DNA of 64,000 nt from Azorinus chamasolen (GCA_963576725.1 OY755251.1:40560192-40624191), one strand, 5' to 3'; shown: positions 23,095 through 35,371, counted from the stretch's first letter. Numbers and translations: made by a program. Notes: generated by a model from the letters alone, not told the origin.

Positions 23095-23175
23095 TTTGTT
23101 CCTATGGAGCAAGTGTTCTATTTATCACAATGCTTTCAAAATGTGACTTTTACAGGGGCTCCAAAATGCGTCACT
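23095..23175. mobile_element. Fragment of TTAA-family MITE
   Basis: CTATGGAGCAAGTGTTCTAT and ATCACAATGCTTTCAAAA match 36290-36320 of the MITE at 36170-36374. This explains the open frame 23044-23343, which is not a gene. Confidence 0.45.
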
Positions 23176-23407
23176 AGGAGAGAATGTGTCAACGTGCATA
23201 GAAATGGCGGAGACAGTTACTGTACACAGCACATACTACATACTTATACTGGTAAATACATACTTACACGTTTTAATTTTAGAATGAAATCATCATTTAT
23301 GAACTTGTTTAATGATGGAATGCATTGGAATGATCATCGCTGAACATTTTAGACTTGAATCTTCACGGTCTGTCAGTTAGTCATATTCGATATTTCCTGT
23401 CGTTTAA

Positions 23408-24145
23408 GGGGCCGTCACGTTCTGGTTAACGTTCTCTGAACATTTCAATCGTTCAATTTTTGGGCGTTCTAGAGTGAGGGTGACACATATGGCGTGTGAT
23501 AAACGTGTACCTAACGCATGACTAGCGCGTGTCTTGCGCGCGAGAAGCGTGTAACAGCGACCAAGTAAGATACCCCCGAAAACCATTAGCGTGTGCTAAC
23601 GTGCCACTGGCGGACAACGAACGATTTGTGAACGTTAGACGAGCGTGTTGAGCGTGTGACTAACGTGTGAATAACGACAGAATAGCGTTTTGACGTTCGT
23701 TTGACTTTAGGTACACGCTGCGTGCGCTAGGGACCGTTCAGCGGTCGTTGACAGATCGCCAGTGAGTCGTTCACTGCAAGGCAAACTGTTAGTAACATCA
23801 AGTTACGCTAGAGTAAAGACTGACTAACGATATCCGTACGCGTGCAACGCGCATCGAACATAAGTAAAACGTTCCAGTAACGATCTTAAACGTTCTTCAG
23901 CGTTTAAAATTATACGTTGAAGAACGCTGGTCTCAGTGGGAACTTTTGTGCATGTTCAAAACTTTTTTCCGGACCAGCGTTCTCCGCCGATTCCCGGCTA
24001 TCACCGACGTTCACTAGCGTTCACAAGCGTTCACAAGCGTTCACACAACGCTCTTCTGGCGCTATCCCAGGGACCATAGGCGACTATCAACGTTTCCGCA
24101 AACGCCAGAGAACGCTGACCAGAACGTCATGGTGTGACGGGCCCA
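23408..24145. mobile_element. Nested TIR element with ACGTT-rich interior
   Basis: Ends GGGGCCGTCACGTTCTGG and, inverted, CCAGAACGTCATGGTGTGAC + GGGCCC. The interior is saturated with CGTT/AACG and GCGT words, including three successive AGCGTTCACA units near 24016-24045. No coding potential. Comparable in design to 32354-33091. Confidence 0.6.
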
Positions 24146-24289
24146 TTAGAGGCGTTTATATGAACGAAACGATTATTTCACATACATATGAAAAATCTTG
24201 CACGGGCTTCGTGAGAACTATTTTCAGTATTCCTAGCTGAACAAAGTATATCAAAGGCGTCAACACTGAAAAGTGCAGACCACTAGATC

Positions 24290-24622
24290 TGATATTCATT
24301 TAACCATTTCCCAGCTAGTCTGATTTGTTCGTTAAATGAAATTCAATCTTACCACTCCATCTAGTAGCCTATCCCATGGGGCAAATTATCGAATGAAAAC
24401 AAATTTCGCAACACCAATTGATTTTTTTTGTTTTCATTCGATCATCAAATGAGAATTTTTTTTATCAAATGAAAAATCTTCAAACATCGAATGAGAATTT
24501 CTTTTTTGGCAACATCAAATGAGATATTTTTTATCAAACGAAACATTTTCAAACATCGAATAAGAAAACAAAATCAAATAAAAAATTAATATTTCAACAT
24601 TTGTCACGCCATAGTGCACAGA
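24290..24622 (-). repeat. Right arm of the 2.5-kb TIR element
   Basis: Reverse complement of 22088-22445 with substitutions, with ATCAAATGA motifs throughout. Confidence 0.75.
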
Positions 24623-25892
24623 GAAAAGACGCGGGTATTGTTTCCTTCAACTGGGAATTGTTTCAGGACATTATTGTTTCAGGACCAACGACCGGGAAAA
24701 TGACATCATCGAGTACATCAAGAGTAAGGCGTTGAATAGGGATTATATGAACACCATTTCAGTTTCGAAAACAACTGCAGCAACCACTTACTGACGGTAA
24801 TATCAGTACAAGGGTTAATTGGGCGCTTCTATATGACTTTCATTTTGCATCAAGCAGCCATCTACATAAATCGTTCTGAATTCTTATTAACTAAACACGG
24901 AATGCTTTACTCAATTTAACCATTATTTCAAGTGCTTATACGACAGTTCATTTTGGTATATTATTTAAATTGCTATATCGATACAGCACCGCTTATAAAC
25001 CGTAAAGGACATCGTGATACGTTCCCAGACCGTTGTATGCAATGGTCCTTGCCATTTGACAAGCTCTCAATTCTGCAAAAGATGTCACAAACGATAGACG
25101 GTTAAACCTTGATAATTCGAACGCTCAAATAAGGTATCATTAATGTTTTTAAGACATACAATTAATGTTTTAAGACATACATCTAGCAGCTTAATACAGG
25201 TGAAAGTCATGCAGAAAACCCCTCTGGAAATTTTCCGCATGACATCCACCCTATATTAAGCAGTTTCCTGCCTAAACATTTTCATGCTATCGTTACTCTA
25301 ATTTCGAAATCCAGGTTGCACATGTAATACTGGATTAAATTTGGTTATCGGTTCGTGTACATGTAACTGTAAACTATTGCCACTGTGGGTGAAAATGGCA
25401 TGCGGAAATTGTTAAAACTAAGAAACTTATTGTCCTTCTGGCTAAATAGACATAATTACGTGTTACTATGATTTTATATCTGTATCATTGCTTCTACCTA
25501 ATTTCACAGCCTGGAGTTCTTGTAAATTTATAATATGTTTATTGTATACCTCATTCCACATAAGTTAGTGTGTGCTGGGAGTAACTGAATAAAGGAAAAA
25601 GAAAAATGCTCATACGCTATTTCGTTTAGTGTTGCATATGCATTGTTTTCCGCTATCAAAGGCATTAAAATGAGTATATATGGAATCAAGGTTAATTATA
25701 TGCAAACTAAACAAGTGTTACCTGCAACTAATGCCATCTGCTACAATTTGTTAGTTTACCATTTTTCTTCTTTTGCTCATCATGATTACAGTAAAGTTGG
25801 CAAACACTTTGGACTATCTGTCTGTGACTATTTGGTGTCACCAAGGTAGTGTAGTGTTTCCTAATCCTGCTGTACAACATGTGATCTATTAT
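24623..25892. other. No gene; contains a fold-back MITE at ~25145-25290
   Basis: GCAGCTTAATACAGGTGAAA, GTCATGCAGAAAACC and, inverted, CCGCATGACATCCACCC with TATTAAGCAGTTTCCTGCC mark a decayed AGCTTAATGCA MITE. The open frame 25643-25849 has no recognisable features. Confidence 0.45.
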
Positions 25893-25970
25893 TGAAAAAG
25901 TAGTAATATCAAGCAGGCAAAGCCACATACAAGACGCAACCACCACCAAAACATCGATAGATAGCATGTA
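25893..25970 (-). repeat. Third, strongly 5'-truncated retrotransposon 3' end
   Basis: AAAAAGTAGTAATATCAAGC and the following GGCAAAGCCACATACAAGAC match the 3' ends at 16780 and 22626. Only ~75 bp remain. Confidence 0.65.
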
Positions 25971-27040
25971 TCGATACTACACCAGTAACAAAACTGTCTG
26001 TAATTTCTAGGACTAGGGATTTCTCTTTCAGTACATATACGAGTACGTTGTCAATGCAACATTAACAACAACATGATAAGTAATATGAAGCTGTTCCATT
26101 TTTATGGTCAAATAAATATTGCATTTGCCAAAAATGCTTTTTTACGAAATCGTAGGTGGTTTAGTGTTGTTTGTTTTAGATTGAGTTTGTTCAAATCAAA
26201 TGCTTCGGATGATCATCCTTAAGGTTAACGAAACACATGCATACATCCGAAATTTAGTTTATGAATGCAAATTACATTTCTCTACGTTCCTTGTGTTGAT
26301 TAAAGTAATTCAATATTTAGGTGAAACTTGCAAATTTACACGTTTTGAATTGTTCAATCTACAGAGTTGCATGGGCTTAATGAATGTATAATTCCTGCAA
26401 ATATCGATAGTTGCATGTATTGACAAACAAATGTTATGAGAACGAAGTGACAGTCTGTCAAATGTATTTGCGACCAGCGGATATGTTTAACGAATGTCTG
26501 TTGTTGTTAATTAATTCATTCGATACGTTAAAGCATTTCTCAAATTTCGTGAAATGTGTCCAATTTATATGTTTTATAATGACTTAATCGTGGTTTAAAT
26601 TGAATGTGCGATCATTTAAGATAGATTTAACAACACTCCTTGGAAAAAAGGCACCATCAAGCATATGGCATGGACGTTTCTACCTTCCAGTTTCTATATT
26701 TCCTGTTACATGTGTGCTGAGTTGTTTGAAACGAGATTGTTATATTTGAAATGCTTCATGAATAAAACCGAATATTTGTAATATATTTGCGAAATATGTA
26801 TGTCCCAAATGATAACTAGCATATTTCTTGACATTTGATCCCGCGGCGTGACATTTAAGTATTGCAGCTGAATAAGGTGAGCACGGATGTCAAGTAGAAA
26901 GTTTGTATAACTAATAGTTTAAAGGTTATGACAATGTCAACAACTCGTTATTGGACGCTGATCTTTCACTAACTGACCTCTAATTATTCACTTATCATGG
27001 CAAGCCTCCGTATCATAGATGAGAACTCTTGATGCAACAA
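25971..27040. other. No gene recognised
   Basis: AT-rich, apparently unique sequence. Confidence 0.3.
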
Positions 27041-27044
27041 GAGT

Positions 27045-28385
27045 GCCAGTGGACACAATATACGCCCGTCGAGGTTTTGTTCAACATACACTGGGGTTAA
27101 CGTATTTGCGACCAAGTTTCAAGGTTGTAAATAGGCATACTTTAACAAAAAAACCATAACCGAAAATTCTAAATTAAAAAGTGCCATAATTGTGTCTAAA
27201 TGCTTGAGATGAAGATGAAGCTTGTGATGGTGAACAAATGTTTCAAGTTTAAAAGCTTTATCTGAAAGGATTATGTAAATAAGTGGACTTTAACCAAAAA
27301 TTCCAAGCTAAAATGCGTCATAATTATGTCAAAATGTTAGACAGCGTTATGTACTCTTGCCTACAGGTAAAGCTTATGATGGTGAGCAAGTGTTCCAAGT
27401 TTAAAAGCTTAATCTAAAAGGGTTATGTAAATAAGTGGACTTTAACCAAAACTTTAACCAAAATTTTTAAGTTAAAAAGGGGCATAATTCTGTCAAAATG
27501 CTTGAAAGAGTTATGTACTCTTGTCTACAGGTTAAGATTGTGATGGTGAACAAGTGTTCCAAGTTTAAAAGCTTTATCTCAAAGGGTTATGTAAGTAAAT
27601 GGACTTTAACAAAGCCTTAACCAAAAATACTCAGTTAAAAAGGGGCATAATTCGGTCAAAATGCTTGACAGAGTTATTTTCTCTTGCCTACAGGTGAAGG
27701 TTGTGACGGTGAACAAGTGTTCTAAGTTTAAAAGCTTTATCTCAAAGGGTTATGTAAATAAATGGACTTTAACAAAGCCTTAACCAAAAATTCTAAGTTA
27801 AAAAGGGGCATAATTCAGTCAAAATGCTTGACAGAGTTATTTACTCTTGCCTACAGGTGAAGGTTGTTTTGGTGAACAAGTGTTCCAAGTTTCAAAGCTT
27901 TATCACAAAGTGTTATGTAAATAAGTGGACTTGTTCCACATAAATTGAGGTTAACATTTTTGCTTAACGCAAATGCTAAACGCAAATTCTAAGTCCAATT
28001 AAGCGACCTTGACCTTGGGTAAATGAGCCCGGACTTGGCAGGCTACTGTAGCATGTCTAGATAAACATTTTGGTTAAATTTGGGAAGGATCCACCAAGCG
28101 GAACTTGAGTTAGAGATGTTACAGACAGACAGACCGGTTAACATTTTTGCTAAAGTCCAATTGTGTGACCTTGACCTTGGATAAACAAACCGGGACTTGG
28201 TAGGCTACTGTAGCATGTCTAGATAAACATTGTGGCTAAATTTGAGAAGGATCCACCAAGCGGAACTTGAGTTAGAGATGTTACAGACGGACAGACGGAC
28301 AGACAACCAGACAACCAGACAACCAGACGGACAGACAGCGCCATTCCATAATACGTCCCGTTTTTTCAAACGGGCGTATAAAAAG
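27045..28385. mobile_element. 1.3-kb TIR element with 163-bp internal repeats
   Basis: ATACGCCCGT (27061) and ACGGGCGTAT (28370) are inverted ends. The interior has five tandem units, with GGCATAATTC at 27481, 27644 and 27807 (163 bp apart) and diverged units before. Then comes a ~180-bp duplicated block (GGATCCACCAAGCGGAACTT twice, ~28085 and ~28250) and a short CAGACGGACAGACAACCAGA array. No transposase is visible. Confidence 0.65.
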
Positions 28386-28515
28386 TGATCAGCTACTTAT
28401 CTATTTGCTCTAAATATCGCCAGATGGCGCGATATTTGCAATGTCATAATTTATATCGATTTCTTCGAATAGTTATGGGCATTAAAACAACGATGGGTTG
28501 ACACGATTGCAGGAG

Positions 28516-28766
28516 TAATAATAGTATTATTATTTGTATTATTATTAGTAGTAGTAGTATTAGTAGTATCACAGTGGTAGTAGCAGCGGTAGCTATAGTA
28601 GTAGTGGTAGTAGTAGTAGTAGTAGTAGTAGTAATAGTAGTAGTAGTAAGTAGTAGTAGTAATTATAGTAGTAGAATTAAAGTAGTAGTCTTAGTAATAG
28701 TAGAAACAGCAGTAGTAAAAATTCTAGAAGTAGAAGAAGTAGTAGTAATAGTAGTAGTAGTATTTT
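28516..28766. repeat. (TAG)n / (TAT)n microsatellite
   Basis: Almost pure TAG repeats with interruptions. It creates an artefactual poly-valine frame at 28574-28768. Confidence 0.95.
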
Positions 28767-29099
28767 GATTCTGTATGAGTAGCAGCTATGATCCTGTAAG
28801 ACGAATTACTCTTTATCTTATCTGGGTGCAAATTGTTCGTATAAGTAATCACATATACAGCGTAGACGGCTAAAGGGTTAACGTGTTATCAAACCAGAAA
28901 ATCGAGTTCTCCACGTCCAAAAGAACGCCTCTCTAGTTTCGGAGCCCGTAACATATGTACAGGAAACAAACGGCAACTAGGTTGGTATAATAATGACGTC
29001 ATTAGATAACCGAAAAAGGACCCAAATAATTTACAGGTGAGTCTTTGTGTTGGCGGTTGATATATAGCTGTTGAGCTTTAGGTAAAATGTTAATAAATC

Positions 29100-29352
29100 G
29101 ACCTTTGACGATGCTCCTTCATATAAACGTGTTTTCACGCATTTTCAAACAGAGTAGACTCAGATCAGACGGTTCCTATAGGAGCTGTCTGAACAGGGTC
29201 TGCTCTTTTTAATAATGGAAATTGAAAGATGTGTTTCTTTAATTTCTAAAATGGCTACAATGTTCCACCTTCCATATTTCATTATAACTACGTTGTCCAT
29301 TAATATTCAGGTATTGAAAATTGAAATGAATATAGAACAGGGGAAGGGTTAA
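29100..29352. mobile_element. TTAA-family fold-back MITE
   Basis: Core CAGACGGTTCCTATAGGAGC with AAACAGAGTAGACTCAGATC on one side and GAACAGGGTCTGCTC on the other. The right end is GAACAGGGGAAGGGTTAA, as in the copy at 45325-45574. Confidence 0.7.
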
Positions 29353-29535
29353 AACTTATCCAAATGTATTACAAATGGTGTACATTTCCCTTTATATAGA
29401 CATTTAATTGTTTTACATTTAGCTGTTTATTGGTCCGTGGTCTAATTTACACCACCGGTACTGTAAAACTCAATCTATAAAGACGATTTGTAAATGGTTT
29501 GAAATTAAACTGTCCACGAAGGTAGTTTGAAAACT

Positions 29536-30785
29536 TATTTATACGTTTAGATCTAACAGTTATATATACGTTTAGATCTAACAGTTATTTATACGTTTAG
29601 ATCTAACAGTTATATATACGTTTAGATCTAACAGTTATATATACGTTTAGATCTAACAGTTATATATACGTTTAGATCTAACAGTTATATATACGTTTAG
29701 ATCTAACAGTTATATATACGTTTAGATCTAACAGTTATTTATACGTTTAGATCTAACAGTTATTTATACGTTTAGATCTAACAGTTATATATACGTTTAG
29801 ATCTAACAGTTATTTATACGTTTAGATCTAACAGTTATATATACGTTTAGATCTAACAGTTATATATACGTTTAGATCTAACAGTTATATATACGTTTAG
29901 ATCTAACAGTTATATATACGTTTAGATCTAACAGTTATATATACGTTTAGATCTAACAGTTATATATACGTTTAGATATAACAGTTATTTATACGTTTAG
30001 ATCTAACAGTTATATATACGTTTAGATCTAACAGTTATTTATACGTTTAGATCTAACAGTTATTTATACGTTTAGATCTAACAGTTATATATACGTTTAG
30101 ATCTAACAGTTATTTATACGTTTAGATCTAACAGTTATATATACGTTTAGATCTAACAGTTATATATACGTTTAGATCTAACAGTTATATATACGTTTAG
30201 ATCTAACAGTTATATATACGTTTAGATCTAACAGTTATATATACGTTTAGATCTAACAGTTATATATACGTTTAGATCTAACAGTTATTTATACGTTTAG
30301 ATCTAACAGTTATATATACGTTTAGATCTAACAGTTATATATACGTTTAGATCTAACAGTTATTTATACGTTTAGATCTAACAGTTATTTATACGTTTAG
30401 ATCTAACAGTTATTTATACGTTTAGATCTAACAGTTATTTATACGTTTAGATCTAACAGTTATTTATACGTTTAGATCTAACAGTTATTTATACATTTAG
30501 ATCTAACAGTTATTTATACGTTTAGATCTAACAGTTATATATACGTTTAGATCTAACAGTTATTTATACGTTTAGATCTAACAGTTATATATACGTTTAG
30601 ATCTAACAGTTATATATACGTTTAGATCTAACAGTTATTTATACGTTTAGATCTAACAGTTATTTATACGTTTATATCTAACAGTTATTTATACGTTTAG
30701 ATCTAACAGTTATATATACGTTTAGATCTAACAGTTATTTATACGTTTAGATCTAACAGTTATATATACGTTTAGATCTAACAGT
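29536..30785. repeat. 25-bp minisatellite, exactly 50 copies with higher-order pattern
   Basis: The unit TATATATACGTTTAGATCTA + ACAGT (or TATTTATACG...) repeats without indels over 1250 bp. Two unit types differ at one base (TATAT/TATTT). The type order of units 10-21 and 22-33 is the same in 11 of 12 positions, pointing to a 300-bp higher-order duplication. Rare variants are GATATA (unit 18), ATACAT (unit 39) and TTATAT (unit 46). Confidence 0.95.
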
Positions 30786-30904
30786 TATATTCGACACTAC
30801 TGATGCCTTATTCAAAAATAGAATAAACACGAATATCCTACATTTGTACGCATCCACAAACGTCTTAACGTCTTAAATGTAAAACTAAATATGTAAAGAA
30901 TGCA

Positions 30905-31930
30905 TCTGGACTTCGATATCTCGAAGTAAAAGTTCGGTCCTTCCAAAATTTGAAATACATAATTTTTCTAAAATGTATCGCAGCGCATATCTAGAAATAC
31001 ATGTGACAGCTTAATACAAGTCCAAAATAATGCTGAAAACCCTGCACTAATCTGTGAACTTGAAATATTGGCCAGATTAGAAATCGGACTTCTGTCGCAA
31101 TTCGAGATATTGAAGTTAATACAGAGTTGGGCGAAAAAGTATCACTACTCATATCTAGAGACACAAGTAAGCACTTAATGCAGACCGACCTGCATCAAGC
31201 TGTGAACTTAAGAAATTGTCTAGATTAAAAATCGGATGACTCAAACATCTGTTAGCTCCAGGAATCTGTACGATTGAGGTTCGAGAAATTGATGTACAAC
31301 TATACATGCACATGATTTGAAATTAAACATAGGCGTGGTCACAATATAGTCGATAGATTACCAATCAAACACACTTAAGTCCTGTGTAATATTGCTTAAC
31401 ATTCATTTATGGAAGGTCTCTTGCAATATACATGTAAAGGACATTCAAGTGAAAACAAGAAAATCATTGATGCAAAGCATCAAAAGGCGCGTATTACTGA
31501 ATAATAATCAAACCTATTTTATATAATATTTAAGTAATGTCAACAAAATGTCTAAATGTTTTAGACTACTCATATGGCCTTAGTAACACAACAAAATTCT
31601 TCAGTTTCATCACAAAGGGCCCTTGAAACGGCAGCCATTTCAGTCGGGTGATCCTAGTTATACAATGACCCTTTCTGTCTCACACTGGACCCCTTATCCC
31701 TTTTCAGGCTAAATATTCATGTAAGAAATAATGACATCATGAATATTTATTAGCCCACTTTTTATTATGGCATAAGCACAAATATTCAATTTCTAATCTG
31801 AACAATTTCTTAAGTTCACAAAAAAAGTAATGCTAACAACTCCTGTATGTGTTTTAGACATGATAGTATTCATTTCATACTGTATATTATCCAATTCGAG
31901 ATATCAAAGTTCAACTGTATGTCTAAATGA
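30905..31930. mobile_element. ~1-kb TIR element (CTTCGATATCTCGAA ends)
   Basis: GGACTTCGATATCTCGAAGT at 30909 and ATTCGAGATATCAAAGTTCA at ~31895 are inverted. The interior includes two ~165-bp direct units (ATATCTAGAAATACATG and ATATCTAGAGACACAAG), with CTTAATACAAG/CTTAATGCAG and AGATTA(G/A)AAATCGGA boxes, and an inverted partial unit at 31780-31870. Confidence 0.5.
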
Positions 31931-32353
31931 AACGCCAAACAGTATCATATGTAACTGTAGCCTATCTTGATATTTTGAACCTAGAGTTACTGGCCATCTC
32001 ATCAAAATCCAAAGTGCCTAACGTACAGTAACAGTGAATTTTCATGTAAGTGTCATTATGACAATTAATTAGTGGCATTTTCATAAAGAAATTTGAACAC
32101 TGGAAGTTTACCATGGCAGACACTTTTGCATCAGATCTATATTAGTTCATAAGTAAACAGAGAACATTCAGCAGGCGCCATCTATTTTGAGTCTACTCTA
32201 GGTTTACCCTGTTTGCAAAGGTGTATCTATGAAGTAAAATGTTGTGCATGGGTCTTAAATCATGCTCTAGCATAAAATACATATGTGTAAATAGTAATTA
32301 AAAACACTAATTATTACATATTATTAATAACCCGCAGTTCTTCATTCAATGAC
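31931..32353. other. Non-coding, with a MITE relic
   Basis: GAGTCTACTCTAGGTTTACC and TGTTTGCAAAGGTGTATCTATG near 32190-32235 match one half of the TTAA MITE core. Otherwise nothing is recognised. Confidence 0.35.
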
Positions 32354-33091
32354 ATTACTTAAGACCTCCTTTCGAGGGATTTACTGTGGCGAAAGGAGTA
32401 AAAGCCTGGTCACAATCCGCCGTGCGTGTTTTTAGCACGTACGTTTTTTGGGGAGGCCAGGGCTGCTACGTTTTTCTGAAAACGTGGAGAAGAAGTAGCA
32501 AATGCAGGGAGGAACGCACGTCACACGCACGGTTGCGCAAGGTGTACGTACGTGGCACACACGACAGCCTCGCCCTGGTCGGTTGCGTGCATCGTACGTT
32601 GCACGCGCGGTAAGTGAGTTGAAAGTGCTTACAACGTGCTCACAACGTACGTTCTCCGTGCGATTGTCGCATTATCGTACGTAGGTCGTACGGTCCACGT
32701 GCTGCTCACGTACGGTACACGTGCGTTTTGTCAGTTCATTTGACAGTAGAACTGGGGAAGTGCCGAGTGAGCACGGACCACGTACTTATCACGTGCGCAA
32801 CACGCACGTGCTAAGTGCGCCGTCTGTAGAGCAAGCGACTGTGGGAAAAAAGATTAAAACACTCACGGAGTCAGTGCGTTGTGCGCACGTTGGCTGTAGA
32901 AGGCACGCGCGTCGCACGTACGTTGGTGAATCCGTAGCCCGAACGCAGCTCGAACGCAGCGAAAGTTTTGCATGCACTAAAAATGCTACGGCGTACTCAC
33001 CACGTACGGATCCTTAACATTTCCCCACGTTTTTGCACGTAGACAACACGCACTTGCACGTACGGCGGGTTGTGACCACCGCTTAAGTAAT
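32354..33091. mobile_element. TIR element with CACGTACG-rich interior
   Basis: ATTACTTAAG (32354) and CTTAAGTAAT (33082) are inverted ends, followed by GGTCACAATCCGCCGTGCGT and, inverted, CGTACGGCGGGTTGTGACC. A ~40-bp extra block (32364-32404) sits in the left end. The interior is full of ACGT, CACG and GTACG words and is much more GC/CpG-rich than its surroundings. The open frames across it (32386-33017) are by-products. Confidence 0.65.
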
Positions 33092-33840
33092 CCGTTTTCC
33101 CTGTAAATGTCATCAATATATTAATGATGTGTTCATATATTCAGGCTTTTATCAGTATATTAATGCCAAATATATTTAAAATATATCTACATATCAATTA
33201 TAATAACTAGTAAATAGCCGTTATTAATTTTTAATTCTCCTTTCGCCTCTTTTCGCCTCCTTTCGCCTCCTTTCGTGTTTTAGGCATACTCGTTTTCGCA
33301 GCATCTTAGACATTTCCTCGGTGATTATCGTTGATGATCTTTTGTATTAGCCCCGACCATAGGGGAAATAATTTTCTAATATTTTCATTTCCAAAATACA
33401 TACAATTATACAGTGGAAACAAATCTGTCGACCTGTTTCCAACTATATGGAATTGTATTATTACAACCATACTGTTTTTACACTCATAAACCACAAATTA
33501 CAAGTCCACCATATTCTCACAAGTCTTGATAAACCAGCCCCCCTACCAGTGAAATTCCACGCAAGGCGTTCCATATAGACGCGGGAGCTATTGCTCTCGC
33601 GCCAATAACTATCTAGTTATTTTGTTTTAAACAATAATGGCATTAATGTTGTGAGCCGTTTTCTGATTCCGTATATTATATCCAAATGTCCAGATAAAAT
33701 GTGCAAATTGAAACACATTTTCAAGATGAACTTCTTTATTTCTCCACCAAACACGTTGTTCTGACCATTCGTTAGAAAAGTGTCTACTACAGGGGTACCA
33801 CTTTGGAGTTTTTACCGGGTGTGACGTCAACGCGTCTCCA
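33092..33840. other. No gene; short TTTCGCCTCC tandem
   Basis: 33237-33275 has four CCTTTCGCCT-like units. The rest is unremarkable. Confidence 0.35.
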
Positions 33841-34330
33841 CGCCATTAGCGCCACGCGTGCTAGTCACAGGGGTCATGAGGTCTTGAACCATCGGGATCA
33901 CGCTGTCCTGAGTAATCAGTGCCATCTGTGAATGAGTCGTATAACTTATAGCCCTTCCCTATGATCAGAAAAAACACATTCCAATACTCCCAAGGGGACA
34001 GGGAATTCCCCTAGGCTACGCCAGTTTCGACTCATCGGTGTCATGAGATCGTTAACTATCGGGATCACGCGGTCCTGAGTCATCAGCGCCACGGAGGTTT
34101 GAGTCATATAACTCCTAGCCCTTCCCCTAGGATCAGGAAAAACACATTCCGATACGCTTGGGGGGACAGGGTAACCCTCTACACCAGTCTCTAGTTACCG
34201 TGGTGTACCGTCACAACGACCCTTCAGTCCTCAGTGTGAGTCAAGTGCCACGAAGGACTCACAAAGTAAGCCCTTCCTCTAGGATTAGTAAAGCGCTTCG
34301 GGTGCATCCCACGTGACAGGGAATCGGTCA
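33841..34330. repeat. 167-bp tandem repeat, ~2.7 copies
   Basis: ATCGGGATCACGC occurs at 33891 and 34058 (167 bp). Each unit continues with CCTGAGT(A/C)ATCAG(T/C)GCCA, TAGCCCTTCCC(C)TA(T/G)GATCA and CACATTCC(A/G)ATAC. A third, diverged unit runs from ~34200 to 34330. Confidence 0.7.
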
Positions 34331-35122
34331 TGGGTCAAGGGTCATAGATAAGAGTGTTGTCATGAGGAGAAAACAGTCTATGTATAATATAAATCCAATT
34401 GGAAGTATATAAATTGAAGGAAGGGGTGAGTTTGACTTGGAGAAATGAAGAAGTCCATCTTGTAGTGTCTGTATTGCATTTAGAATTTCTAAATCACATG
34501 TATCAGTTTCAATCATCGAACATTGTATACACGTACATGTAAATCTCCATTTACCGCGTGTAGTTAAAGTATTAAATGTATATTAGTGCCGGGCGTCCGA
34601 ACACATGGAAAATAGTTATCCAGTCTGGAAATCCAAACTAAAAATAGTTTGTAGATGTATTTAAATATTGGTGTCGGATTTCCGAACACACAACAAATGG
34701 TGACGCATGCAACCCAATAAAACAAAACTACATTTTCCCCGGCCGATGTTATTGCCATTCGTAAGCAAAACTAAAATTCAAACTCCTCAAACCGAAATCT
34801 AAACTAGAACTGTTAAAATAGAAAACTGGATAGGCCATGGCTCTTAATGAACCACGTGACCTCTCTGGCAGGGTAAAGCGTAAAGAGTCTGACACTAATA
34901 AGCTTACTCCGATTAGTATCGCGTCCTTACGTAATAACTCGCTCAGCCAGTAAGAATGTCATCTGGCAGATTCGACATTATCACGCTAGAGAAATGATCT
35001 GGAGAACTACTGTGAATAAACAAAATACTAGCATTTAATCCCTCGAATTGTTTTTTAAAAACGATCTCATATATACAAATATGTAAAGAACGTACCTCTC
35101 TGGCTTTATTCCAGATCTGTGT
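34331..35122. other. No gene recognised
   Basis: A weak duplication (GTGTCGGATTTCCGAACACA at 34670 versus GTGCCGGGCGTCCGAACACA at 34587) is the only structure noticed. Confidence 0.3.
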
Positions 35123-35371
35123 TTAACCCGTTACTCAATAAGTACGCCTTTCTACGCCTTTGCAAACATAGTAGACCTCGAACAGACGGATCCTGTATGG
35201 CCGTCTGATCAGGGTCTGCTCTGTTTGCTTATAATGTAATATAAATATGAGGCTAAAGCTTTTGCCATGACCAAAACTTCCTGTGTCCTTAAGCTATTAT
35301 AACAATTATTTTTAATCAATATTCATAATGTCATTATTTATTTTATGAATATTCATGGAGTGAAGGGTTAA
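35123..35371. mobile_element. TTAA-flanked fold-back MITE (249 bp)
   Basis: TTAACCCGTTACTCAATAAG at 35123 and, inverted, CATGGAGTGAAGGGTTAA ending at 35371. Central palindromic region AGACGGATCCTGTATGGCCG with CTGATCAGGGTCTGCTCTG. TTAA occurs at both ends, as expected for a piggyBac-type target duplication. Confidence 0.7.

Larger units (their letters stand above)
22088..24622. mobile_element. 2.5-kb TIR element
   Basis: GTGCACTATGGCGTGACAAA at the left is answered by TTTGTCACGCCATAGTGCAC at the right. The inverted homology continues for ~350 bases through many TCATTTGAT/ATCAAATGA motifs to the shared CCTACTAGATGGAGT and CAAATCAGACTAGCT boxes (left ~22378-22437, right ~24307-24375). The interior holds a tRNA-like module, a retrotransposon 3' end and an ACG-rich element. 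No transposase is visible, so it is non-autonomous. Confidence 0.75.

Noticed and set aside
23044..23343. 99-codon open frame
   Set aside because: Its centre is a TTAA-family MITE fragment that matches 36290-36320; no domain is seen.
28574..28768. Open frame rich in valine
   Set aside because: It is a translation of the TAG microsatellite, not a protein.
20217..30785. CRISPR-like regularity of the minisatellites
   Set aside because: Units are directly adjacent with no unique spacers, and the genome is eukaryotic; they are minisatellites.
32386..33017. Arg/Thr-rich open frames
   Set aside because: By-products of the CACGTACG-rich interior of a TIR element; no start context or protein features.
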